From positions 1 through 10,030 of the forward strand of contig CAIKXW010000108.1 of the NCBI GenBank assembly GCA_903831485.1: DNA of 10,030 nt, in the 5' to 3' direction. A model generated the notes under the pieces. That model did not search any database, was not told the origin of the DNA, and saw only the letters and a program-made list of their open reading frames with translations. Source of the DNA: an uncultured Alphaproteobacteria bacterium. Its GTDB lineage: Bacteria; Pseudomonadota; Alphaproteobacteria; Caulobacterales; Hyphomonadaceae. Both the position numbers and the translations under genes were made by a program. The number at the start of each line of letters is the position of its first letter. Positions within the stretch are counted from its first letter, which is position 1. Shown here piece after piece: positions 1 to 6,833 of this stretch.

Positions 1-413
1 GCCTGCGCCGCGTCCGCTTCCGCCTGCGCCAGCTCGGCCTGGGCAAAGGCCAGCCGCGTCTGGAACTCGTCGTCTTCCAGTTCGATCAGCAGGTCGCCGC
101 GCTTGACCGCCTGGTTTTCAGCGACGTGGACCGTCTTCACATAGCCCTCGATCTTCGGCGTCACGCGCGCGATGTCGGAGCGCAGCTGAGCGTTGTCGGT
201 CGAGATGTTGAACCGGCCATTGGTGAACCAGTCGAAGCCGAACCAGCCAGCGCCCAGGACCGCCGCGACAGCGACTCCAAGCAACACCTTCTTGCGAACG
301 CCGCCGCCGGATGCCGCCGCAGCAGGCGCTGCATTCGCGGGCTGCGGAGAGGCGGGCGCAGCCTGTGGCGCCGGCGACGCTTCGGGTTCGATCTTGACCG
401 GTTTGAGCGCCAT
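1..413 (-). CDS. EmrA/HlyD-type efflux membrane-fusion protein, N-terminal part (gene continues past the window edge)
   Basis: This is the periplasmic adaptor of a tripartite efflux system, linking an inner-membrane transporter (usually MFS or EmrB-like in this subfamily) to an outer-membrane channel. About 137 residues are visible. A proline/alanine-rich cytoplasmic tail (1-38) ends in RKK. One membrane anchor follows (about 42-60). Then comes the EmrA signature STDNAQLRSDIARVTPKIEG (71-90) and the first half of a biotinyl-lipoyl-like domain with VKRGDLLIELEDD (103-115). From about 116 an alanine/glutamine-rich helix begins, as expected for the coiled-coil hairpin. The ATG at 413 is preceded by AGGA about 7 nt upstream. 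It is divergent from the TetR gene at 545, which probably controls it. The cognate transporter would lie beyond base 1 and is not visible. The family call is firm; the exported substrate is unknown. Confidence 0.93.
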   Translation of the reverse strand, partial: MALKPVKIEPEASPAPQAAPASPQPANAAPAAAASGGGVRKKVLLGVAVAAVLGAGWFGFDWFTNGRFNISTDNAQLRSDIARVTPKIEGYVKTVHVAENQAVKRGDLLIELEDDEFQTRLAFAQAELAQAEADAAQ

Positions 414-458
414 TTCGCGTCCTGTATTGTCCCGGGCAGCCGGGCGACTGCCAAATAT

Positions 459-478
459 AATGTAATTGACGTTACGTT
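459..478. promoter_or_regulatory. Candidate TetR operator between the divergent efflux and regulator genes
   Basis: An imperfect 20-bp inverted repeat has half-sites AATGTAAT and (reverse strand) AACGTAAC. Its exact core is GTAA-N6-TTAC (462-465 and 472-475). It lies between the two divergent starts at 413 and 545. A TATAAT (456-461) overlaps its left edge, and a TTGACG (466-471) that could serve as a -35 for the regulator gene sits inside it. On the other strand TATATT (459-454) is a possible -10 for the efflux gene. Position and symmetry fit autorepression and co-repression by the adjacent TetR protein. The binding assignment is inferred. Confidence 0.55.
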
Positions 479-544
479 TGGGTTGAAATGTAGCGGCGAC
501 AACGCGAGTATCAAGACCTCGCAATTACGGTTATCCCTGTCCCT

Positions 545-1201
545 ATGTCGCAATCAGATTCCGGCCCCGCAGACTTCCAGACCGCCGAACCCGAAGCCGG
601 CCGGGCCGAGCTTCGCCGCGCCGCCTTTCTGAAAGCTGCGCGCGAAGTCTTCCTCGAGCATGGCTATGAAGCCGCCAACATGGCGGAAATCGTCCGCCGG
701 GCGGGCGGTTCGCTTTCCACGCTCTATTCCCAGTTCGGGGGCAAGAAGGGCCTGTTCGAGGCGATGATCGACGCTCGCGTCGGCCAGCTCACCACCCAGA
801 TGGAGATCGAACTCGCCACCCACGCCCCCCTGCGAGAGGGCCTCACCCGCATCGGCGAGGACTTCCTCTTCAAGCAGGTCCAGCCGGAGAATCTCGACTT
901 CTTCCGCCTCATGGTTTCCCAGGCCAAGAAATTCCCCGAACTCGCCGAAGGCTGGATCAAGCGCGCGCCTGAAGCCGTCCGCAAATCGCTTGCCGGTTAT
1001 CTCGAAGACCGCGCCAACGCCGGCGAAATCAAGCTCGCCAATTTCGACCAGGCCGCCTCGATCTATTTCGACCTGCTCCGTTCCCGCATCCAGTTCCGCA
1101 CCCTGCTGATGCCGTCCTACGCGCCCACCGACGAAGAAGTCCGCGAACACGTCGCCCGCGCCGTGAAGGTGTTCCTCGGCGGCATCGAGGCGCTTAACTA
1201 G
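545..1201 (+). CDS. TetR/AcrR-family transcriptional regulator
   Basis: A 218-residue one-component repressor of the usual TetR length. A variable acidic leader (1-20) precedes the N-terminal DNA-binding domain (about 22-68). The helix-turn-helix lies at about 46-65, and the family-typical STLYSQFGGKKGLFEAM (58-74) closes the domain. The rest is an alpha-helical ligand-binding and dimerisation domain resembling the C-terminal domain of AcrR-type regulators. Divergence from an EmrA-like gene across 131 bp, with a palindrome between them, points to control of that efflux operon and of itself, with release by an unknown hydrophobic ligand. The start ATG at 545 has only a weak upstream ribosome site. 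A later in-frame Met is possible but would cut into the helical domain. The gene ends 10 bp from the convergent enoyl-CoA hydratase-family gene. Confidence 0.93.
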   Translation: MSQSDSGPADFQTAEPEAGRAELRRAAFLKAAREVFLEHGYEAANMAEIVRRAGGSLSTLYSQFGGKKGLFEAMIDARVGQLTTQMEIELATHAPLREGLTRIGEDFLFKQVQPENLDFFRLMVSQAKKFPELAEGWIKRAPEAVRKSLAGYLEDRANAGEIKLANFDQAASIYFDLLRSRIQFRTLLMPSYAPTDEEVREHVARAVKVFLGGIEALN

Positions 1202-1205
1202 TCGC

Positions 1206-1219
1206 GGCGGCTTACCGCC
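1206..1219. terminator. Short hairpin between convergent gene ends (weak terminator candidate)
   Basis: GGCGG (1206-1210), loop CTTA, CCGCC (1215-1219). The hairpin includes the stop codon of the minus-strand enoyl-CoA hydratase-family gene and follows the TetR stop by 4 bp. It has no T-run on either side, so it is not a canonical intrinsic terminator. It may only slow both convergent transcripts. Confidence 0.25.
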
Positions 1220-2000
1220 CCCTGAACTCTCCCCGACGTCGCTCGCCCACCGCCTTCACCCCCTCGCGAAAATCGTCCGTCTTCATCAGCCACTGCTGCT
1301 CGACGAACTCATGGTCCGTCTGCGCGCGCACTGCCGCTGCAAGATCGCCCCGCAACGTCTTCCGGGTCGAGCGCACCGCCAGCGGCGCATTCTCCGCGAT
1401 CGCCCCCGCCACTGCCGTCGCCCGCACCATCAGCTGATCCAGCGGCGCCACCTCATCCACAAGCCCCATCGCCACCGCCGCCTCCGCATCGAAGCGATCG
1501 CCGGTCAGGAACATCCGCGCTGCATGTTGCCGTCCGACCAGCCGGGGCAGGGTGTAGGTCAGCCCGAAGCCCGGATGAAATCCCAGCTTGGTGAAGTTCG
1601 CCGCGAACCGCGCCTCCGGCGCCGCCACGCGAAAATCCCCCACAAGCGCGAGCCCCAACCCCGCGCCAACCGCCGCGCCCTGCACGGCGACAACGATCGG
1701 CAACTCCGTCGAGAACAACCGCACCGCCTGATCATAAAGCGGATTGCCGGCAGACTCATCTTTCGCGGCAATCCCGATCTCATCGGCCCGCCGCGTGAGA
1801 TCAGCGCCCGAACAGAAAACCTTACCCGCCGTCGCCAGCACGACAGCCCGCGTCACGCCATCCCTGTCGAGCCGCTCCAGCACGTCCGCGAGGTCGCGCA
1901 TCAGGTCAACACTCACTGCATTGATCGGCGGCTTGTCGATCGTGACGGTGGCGACGAACCCGTCGCGCGCGATGTGAATATCGCCAATGCGGTCCGTCAT
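1212..2000 (-). CDS. Enoyl-CoA hydratase/isomerase (crotonase) family protein lacking the classical catalytic glutamates
   Basis: A 262-residue crotonase-fold protein of normal length. The oxyanion-hole elements are present: CSGADL (63-68) and GAAVGAGLGLAL (108-119), which would bind and polarise an acyl-CoA thioester. The usual hydratase glutamates are not. Aligned with rat mitochondrial enoyl-CoA hydratase, the Glu144 position is Phe136 (in FAANFTKLG) and the Glu164 position is Arg162 (in AARMFLTGDR). The stretch HPGFGLTYTLPRLVG (142-156) also lacks the catalytic Asp seen in PaaG-type isomerases. It is therefore a family member with unassigned chemistry, perhaps an isomerase, hydrolase or binding protein. 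The start lies 5 bp after the stop of the upstream short-chain dehydrogenase, so the two are co-transcribed. The ribosome site GGGGTAGG overlaps that stop. Fold assignment is firm; the reaction is not. Confidence 0.92.
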   Translation of the reverse strand: MTDRIGDIHIARDGFVATVTIDKPPINAVSVDLMRDLADVLERLDRDGVTRAVVLATAGKVFCSGADLTRRADEIGIAAKDESAGNPLYDQAVRLFSTELPIVVAVQGAAVGAGLGLALVGDFRVAAPEARFAANFTKLGFHPGFGLTYTLPRLVGRQHAARMFLTGDRFDAEAAVAMGLVDEVAPLDQLMVRATAVAGAIAENAPLAVRSTRKTLRGDLAAAVRAQTDHEFVEQQWLMKTDDFREGVKAVGERRRGEFRGR

Positions 2001-2005
2001 GCTGC

Positions 2006-2812
2006 CTACCCCAGGAAACGTTCGCGAATGCCTTTCCGGAACGCCTCGACGCCTGCCGCGAGCCGCTGGCCATAGGTCGCCCGCGCATCATCACCCGCCA
2101 CAAACGTCACGCGATCGCTCGTATCGGTCACGGCGGCATAAGCCTCCTCGGCGATCTTCTCCGCGGTTGATCCGCCCGAGCGGCGCTCCGGATCCATGAA
2201 CGCCTTCATCGTCTTGCCGATCGCTTCCATGTAAGCCGGATGCGGCGTCATCACGAGCGAGCGGCTGGCGAAGTCCGTCGCGATCCCGCCCGGCGCCAGC
2301 GTGCGCACCTTGATGCTGAACGGTGCAAGCTCATACGCAAGGCTCTCGCTCCAGCCTTCCAGCGCCCACTTGGTCGCGTGATAGACCGAGTTGAACGGGA
2401 AGGTGACCAGCCCGCCAATCGACGTCGTCGTCAGGATCATGCCGCTCGTCTGCGCGCGCAGGGCAGGCAGGAAAGCCTGCGTCACGCGCATCACGCCGAG
2501 CAGGTTGGTGTCCAGCTGCGTCTGCAACTGCTCGTCGGTTGCGCCCTCGAACGCCCCCGCCAGCCCATACCCCGCATTGTTGAACACCACATCCACCGGC
2601 CCAAGCGCCAGCGCCTTCGCCGCGGTCTCCTTGATCTGCACGGCGTTGGTCACGTCCAGCGGCAGAAGCGTCACGCCCGGAATGGCGGCAAGGTCGGACT
2701 TCGAAGGATCGCGCATCGTCGCGATCACCTTCCAGCCTTTAGAGGCGAACAGCTTGGCCGAGGCATAGCCGAGTCCGGTGGATGCGCCTGTGATGAAAAT
2801 GGTCTGGGTCAT
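2006..2812 (-). CDS. SDR-family NAD(P)-dependent oxidoreductase
   Basis: A 268-residue classical short-chain dehydrogenase/reductase. Visible are the Rossmann glycine motif TGASTGLG (8-15), NNAG (78-81), the structural Asn103, catalytic Ser131, and the YHATK motif with Tyr144 and Lys148. Arg34 after the second beta strand (ATMRDP) suggests a preference for NADP(H). The C-terminal part (about 190-268) is longer than in minimal SDRs and resembles the subgroup acting on hydrophobic alcohols or ketones. The likely role is oxidation of a hydroxyacyl intermediate or reduction of a ketone in the pathway encoded around it; the substrate cannot be read from sequence. GGAGG about 10 nt upstream supports the ATG at 2812. 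It leads a two-gene unit with the enoyl-CoA hydratase-family gene, and a 20-bp palindrome lies 28 bp upstream of its start. Confidence 0.93.
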   Translation of the reverse strand: MTQTIFITGASTGLGYASAKLFASKGWKVIATMRDPSKSDLAAIPGVTLLPLDVTNAVQIKETAAKALALGPVDVVFNNAGYGLAGAFEGATDEQLQTQLDTNLLGVMRVTQAFLPALRAQTSGMILTTTSIGGLVTFPFNSVYHATKWALEGWSESLAYELAPFSIKVRTLAPGGIATDFASRSLVMTPHPAYMEAIGKTMKAFMDPERRSGGSTAEKIAEEAYAAVTDTSDRVTFVAGDDARATYGQRLAAGVEAFRKGIRERFLG

Positions 2813-2840
2813 GTGTCGCTGTCCTCCACGTCAAACGCCG

Positions 2841-2860
2841 ATGTGAGTAAGCGCTCACAT
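2841..2860. promoter_or_regulatory. Operator-like palindrome upstream of the SDR/hydratase-family pair
   Basis: Perfect 7-bp arms ATGTGAG (2841-2847) and CTCACAT (2854-2860) flank six bases. A nested, slightly imperfect palindrome GTAAGCGCTCAC (2847-2858) centres on AGCGCT. It lies in the 68-bp gap between the acyl-CoA dehydrogenase stop (2881) and the SDR start (2812). Length and symmetry suit a dimeric regulator of TetR or GntR type, but no regulator gene for it is seen nearby. I see no convincing -35/-10 pair around it. A transcript hairpin is the alternative reading. Confidence 0.5.
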
Positions 2861-2880
2861 TCTCGCGCGCGGTGCAAGAG

Positions 2881-4047
<1,167 letters not shown>

Positions 4048-4130
4048 GTCCCATCTCCCGCCGGTCTGACGCCGATGCAGCGAGGATGGACCTGCGTGGG
4101 AGGGAAGGGAAGTGGCTCCGGCAAGCGCGC

Positions 4131-4172
4131 CCTCGTCCTTCGAGACGGCCTACGGCCTCTTTTGGATGATGG
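4131..4172 (+). repeat. REP-like palindromic repeat, copy A
   Basis: It begins with CCTCGTCCTTCGAGACG (4131-4147), then a small hairpin GGCC-TAC-GGCC (4147-4157), then CTCTTTTGGATGATGG. The last part is a degraded complement of the outer arm. It lies in the 222-bp gap between the hydrolase and acyl-CoA dehydrogenase genes and matches copy B (4201-4243) in the opposite orientation. The design (outer arms CCTC..CC / GG..GAGG around a short GC hairpin) resembles intergenic repeats common in alphaproteobacterial genomes. Confidence 0.65.
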
Positions 4173-4200
4173 CTCCTCGGGGGTCGTGCTGCTTGTGAGG

Positions 4201-4243
4201 CCTCAACCTGGGGAGCCGCGAAGCGGCGTCTCGAAGGACGAGG
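4201..4243 (-). repeat. REP-like palindromic repeat, copy B (inverted relative to copy A)
   Basis: Read on the minus strand it starts with the same 17 bases as copy A (4243-4227). It continues with a GCCGC-TTC-GCGGC hairpin (4227-4215) and ends in CCAGGTTGAGG. Copies A and B face each other across about 28 bp. The identical 17-bp arms could fold into one large cruciform or RNA hairpin spanning 4131-4243. No open reading frame, tRNA or other element is seen in the remaining part of this gap. Confidence 0.7.
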
Positions 4244-4269
4244 CCGGGTTCAAAAACGCATCAACGCGC

Positions 4270-5304
4270 CTACAACCCCAACCGATAAAACCTGTTCGCC
4301 GTCCCGAAGAATAGCTCTCGCTTCTCGTCCGCGCTCGCGCCACTCGCAACCCGCTTCAGCGCATTCCACAGCGTCGGGTAATCACAACTCACCTCATCCA
4401 CCGGGAAGTTGCTCTCGAACATCGCACGCTTTGCGCCGAACGCCTCGATGCTTGTTTCGATATACGGCCCCCACTCCTTCGCCAGCTGCTCCGACGGCGC
4501 CCGCATCTCCGACAGCATCGACGGGAAATTGCAGAACGGCATCGCCAGCCCGCCCAGTTTCACATGCACATTTTCACACTGCGCCAGCGCGCGGATATTC
4601 TCGCGCCACACGCCAAACCGTTCTGGAAGCTTGCCCGCATAGCTCGCAAGCCCCAGAGGCGTGCCGACATGGTCCAGCACGATCGGCGTCCCTGAAAACT
4701 GCCGCGCCAGGTCGACCAGCTCCGGCAATTGCGGCTCCATCATCCAGGCATCGAACGACAGTCCGCGCTTGCCCAGCTCCGCAAAGCCCTCGCGAAACTT
4801 ACGCTCCATCATCACACCCGGCGGATTGCGGTTCAGCGGCCCCAGCACGCCAGCATCCGCATCGTAGGAGTTCGACCGCCTTATACCCTTGAACCGTGCG
4901 CCGCCCGCCGCGATGTGCGCATCCAGCACGCGCCCGACCTCCGCCCCCTGCAACAGCTCCGCCGTCGAGACAATCCCCGCACACGCCAGCGTCTTGCCAT
5001 AAAGCCCGCTCGCCGCCATCGCCGCGACACCGTTGACGAACTCCGTCTCGCCGACGCACTTCATCTCGGCCGGCCCCTCGACGCGATACATCGACCGGCA
5101 TTCGAGATAGACCGTCGCCACGATGTTGTGCCCGCTGCCGGTGTCCTCCAGCAGCTGGTCCAGCAGGTAGTGACCCTTTCGATAGCTGATGTGCTCGAAC
5201 GGATGCACCGGCGGCGGGATGAGATGCATCACCGGCCGCCGATCCCACAGATGATGATGCGGATCGATGATCGGCAGGTCGGGTTCGATGATCGCTTCAG
5301 GCAT
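4270..5304 (-). CDS. Amidohydrolase-2 family metal-dependent hydrolase
   Basis: A 344-residue TIM-barrel hydrolase or decarboxylase-like protein of the amidohydrolase-related (PF04909) group, which includes 2-pyrone-4,6-dicarboxylate lactonase LigI and ACMS-decarboxylase-like enzymes. Metal-ligand candidates are the N-terminal HxH in IIDPHHHLW (His16, His18), His212 in IVLDHVGTP, and the terminal Asp303 in ESNFPVDEV. FKGIR (138-142) is also typical of this group. I chose the ATG at 5304 because GGGGAAG lies about 10 nt upstream. An in-frame ATG at 5334 would add ten residues but lacks a clear ribosome site and lies before the conserved region. It faces the same way as the acyl-CoA dehydrogenase downstream, separated by 222 bp holding two repeats. 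It may hydrolyse a lactone or cyclic intermediate feeding that pathway; this is inference from context. Confidence 0.88.
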   Translation of the reverse strand: MPEAIIEPDLPIIDPHHHLWDRRPVMHLIPPPVHPFEHISYRKGHYLLDQLLEDTGSGHNIVATVYLECRSMYRVEGPAEMKCVGETEFVNGVAAMAASGLYGKTLACAGIVSTAELLQGAEVGRVLDAHIAAGGARFKGIRRSNSYDADAGVLGPLNRNPPGVMMERKFREGFAELGKRGLSFDAWMMEPQLPELVDLARQFSGTPIVLDHVGTPLGLASYAGKLPERFGVWRENIRALAQCENVHVKLGGLAMPFCNFPSMLSEMRAPSEQLAKEWGPYIETSIEAFGAKRAMFESNFPVDEVSCDYPTLWNALKRVASGASADEKRELFFGTANRFYRLGL

Positions 5305-5360
5305 GGAGGCTTCCCCGCTTTTGACGCGGACCATCGGGCAAATTCACGGTGATGGAAAGT

Positions 5361-6002
5361 CTACTCCAGCCCCTTGCGCTCGCGATACCACGCGACAAAC
5401 GCCTTCGCCCGCGCACCGGCCTCCGCCTCAACCTCGTTCCAGCCGAACGCATAGCGCGCCGCAAAGGTCGACAGGCCCCAGTCGGTATACTGCTGCACGT
5501 GATGAATCTCGTGCGCCCAGAGCGCCAGGCTCGAGACATAGCTCTCGTCCTTGAACACCACCGTGTCGATCAGCGTCACCGCCGCCGCGCGCCCGTTGCG
5601 GATCGCAAAGCCCGCCAGCCCCGCCTGGCTCGTGTCGCCGATCGTGTAGCGCACATTCTCCAGCAGCTCAGCCGGATAGAACGGGATCAGTTCGCGTTTC
5701 ACTTCCTCGGGGATCGGCTTCGAATCCGGCCGCACCGTATCGCGCGACCGCTGCAGCGCCGCCGCCAGCGTCTGCGACACAACATTGCCGGTATACTGCG
5801 TCTGCACCTGCATGAAGCCGCGCGTGAAGTTGGTCAGGTGGCCGCTGACGGTCGGCTTCACTGGAGCAGACGTGGTGGACTTCGGCGCCGCCGGGCGCGG
5901 CGAAACTCCGCTGGCGCCCGCCGCGTTCGCGCCGGCCTGCGCCGCCACAGGCGCCGCGCCCACGATCAGGGCGGCGAGGGCAAGCAGCACAGGTCGAAGC
6001 AT
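5361..6002 (-). CDS. Secreted DUF4157-like HExxH protein (putative zinc metallopeptidase domain)
   Basis: A 213-residue protein starting MLRPVLLALAALIVGAAP, a Sec signal peptide with probable cleavage after AAQA (about residue 23), so it should act in the periplasm or outside. An alanine/proline/threonine-rich linker follows to about residue 50. The C-terminal half carries ALWAHEIHHVQQYTDWG (160-176) with HEIHH at 164-168. Downstream WNEVEAEA (188-195) provides possible third metal ligands (Glu190, Glu192 or Glu194). This matches the DUF4157 pattern, a gluzincin-like domain often seen in secreted or toxin-associated proteins. Whether it is proteolytic is not known. The start at 6002 (rather than an in-frame ATG at 6053) is chosen for the signal peptide and for GGGGAA about 7 nt upstream. 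It is divergent from the TIR gene across 140 bp and lies 56 bp upstream of the hydrolase gene on the same strand. Confidence 0.8.
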   Translation of the reverse strand: MLRPVLLALAALIVGAAPVAAQAGANAAGASGVSPRPAAPKSTTSAPVKPTVSGHLTNFTRGFMQVQTQYTGNVVSQTLAAALQRSRDTVRPDSKPIPEEVKRELIPFYPAELLENVRYTIGDTSQAGLAGFAIRNGRAAAVTLIDTVVFKDESYVSSLALWAHEIHHVQQYTDWGLSTFAARYAFGWNEVEAEAGARAKAFVAWYRERKGLE

Positions 6003-6127
6003 GGATTCCCCAACACGCTGGAGTGGATGCCGTTGAAATGCCGGATCGCCCATGAATGCGCCGTGAATGTGGCGAGGCGTTCTTCCGCGTCCCGCATGAC
6101 AGCCGCCGCAGGCGTTGCTACGGAGGC

Positions 6128-6135
6128 GAGGTGAG
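6128..6135 (+). promoter_or_regulatory. Strong ribosome binding site deciding the TIR-gene start
   Basis: GAGGTGAG, with another GGAGG just before it (6122-6126), ends 7 nt before the ATG at 6143. The reading frame is open upstream to an ATG at 6056. That 29-residue extension is arginine-rich and unlike a TIR N-terminus, and it lacks such a site, so 6143 is preferred. Confidence 0.7.
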
Positions 6136-6142
6136 ATTCGCC

Positions 6143-6826
6143 ATGGCCCACCTTTTCATTTCGCATTCGACGCGCGACGGCGCCCCCATCGCTCAGCCGC
6201 TGTCCGCCGCCCTCGAAGCCGCCGGCCACCGCTGCTGGATCGCCCCGCGCGACGTGAAACCCGGCGTGCCCTATCCCGGCCAGATCGTCACCGCGATCGA
6301 AGCCAGCGCCGGCCTCGTCCTGCTGGTCACGCCCGCCGCCAACGAAAGCCCCGACGTGCTGCAGGAAATCCAGCTCGCCTCCACCGCGCGCAAGACCATC
6401 GCGCCCGTCATCGTCTCCGGCTGCGCCCCGGGCGCGGACCTGCGCTACTTCCTCGGCGTCCGCCACCAGATCCCATGGACCAGCGCATCGGCCACCGCCA
6501 CTGACCTGCTGCGCTCGTTTCCAACCGGCAGCGCGTGGGCGCCGTCTCTGGGTCAGATCGCCAGCGCGGCCGCGACGGCCGCCCCGAACGCGACTGAACG
6601 CTGCGATGTCTTCATGATCGCCCACGGGCCAAGCAAGATAAACGTCATCAAGGTCCTGCGTGAATACACCGGCGGCGGTCTCGCCGAGACCAAGATGTTG
6701 ATCGAGAGCAACCTCCCGCCCATCCATGTCGGCCACGGCATGCTCCGCTCCAGCGCCGAAGCGATGGTGAAGGACCTCACGGCGCAAGGTGCGACGATGA
6801 TGCCGCTGGCGGCGCACAAGCCATAG
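6143..6826 (+). CDS. TIR domain fused to a ribosomal protein bL12 (L7/L12) C-terminal-type domain
   Basis: A 227-residue two-domain protein without signal peptide or membrane segment. Residues 1-112 form a TIR domain of the bacterial TIR_2 kind: MAHLFISHSTRDG (box 1, 1-13), the BB-loop region CWIAPRDVKPG (31-41), strand GLVLLVTPAAN (57-67), and VLQEIQLA (72-79), where Glu75 sits at the position of the NADase catalytic glutamate. An alanine-rich linker (about 120-152) follows. Residues 154-218 match the bL12 C-terminal domain: CDVFMIAHGPSKINVIKVLR, then TGGGLAETKMLIE and SSAEAMVKDLTAQGA. Against E. coli bL12 this aligns with a constant offset of 100: Lys165/Lys65, Ile169/Ile69, Lys170/Lys70, Arg173/Arg73, Gly179/Gly79, Leu180/Leu80, Lys184/Lys84. 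It lacks the bL12 N-terminal dimerisation domain, so it is not a ribosomal protein. Its likely role as an NAD-consuming or signalling effector tied to translation is inference. It is alone on its strand. A ClpS-like reading of the C-terminus is the alternative, since the folds are related. Confidence 0.88.
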   Translation: MAHLFISHSTRDGAPIAQPLSAALEAAGHRCWIAPRDVKPGVPYPGQIVTAIEASAGLVLLVTPAANESPDVLQEIQLASTARKTIAPVIVSGCAPGADLRYFLGVRHQIPWTSASATATDLLRSFPTGSAWAPSLGQIASAAATAAPNATERCDVFMIAHGPSKINVIKVLREYTGGGLAETKMLIESNLPPIHVGHGMLRSSAEAMVKDLTAQGATMMPLAAHKP

Positions 6827-6830
6827 GCTT
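6818..6830. terminator. Short hairpin between convergent TIR and grpB-family genes (weak terminator candidate)
   Basis: AAGCC (6818-6822), loop ATA, GGCTT (6826-6830). The hairpin spans the TIR stop codon, and the last two T of its arm continue as TGTT. The stem is only 5 bp, so function as a terminator is uncertain. Only 7 bp separate the two convergent genes. Confidence 0.3.
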
Positions 6831-6833
6831 TGT

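Noticed and set aside
456..461. Perfect TATAAT as a definite promoter of the TetR gene
   Set aside because: No acceptable -35 at 16-18 bp upstream; kept only as part of the operator description.
126..632. 168-residue open frame on the plus strand across the efflux/TetR gap
   Set aside because: It overlaps the efflux gene antisense and crosses the operator region; the TetR frame and the EmrA-like frame carry the real motifs.
4131..4243. CRISPR-like repeat
   Set aside because: Only two copies, inverted rather than direct, with internal hairpins; this fits a REP/BIME-type element.
6033..6061. TTGAAA-based promoter for the TIR gene
   Set aside because: The -10 at the right spacing (ATGCGC or neighbours) is too poor to support a call.
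6056..6142. 29-residue N-terminal extension of the TIR protein from an upstream ATG
   Set aside because: No ribosome site, an Arg-rich peptide unlike TIR N-termini, and a strong GAGGTGAG correctly placed for 6143.
6602..6826. C-terminal part as a genuine ribosomal protein bL12 (rplL)
   Set aside because: No N-terminal dimerisation domain, no rplJ neighbour, and in-frame fusion to a TIR domain.
6143..6826. Recent horizontal acquisition of the TIR gene
   Set aside because: No flanking mobile element, tRNA or direct repeat, and its GC-rich codon use looks like that of the neighbouring genes by eye.
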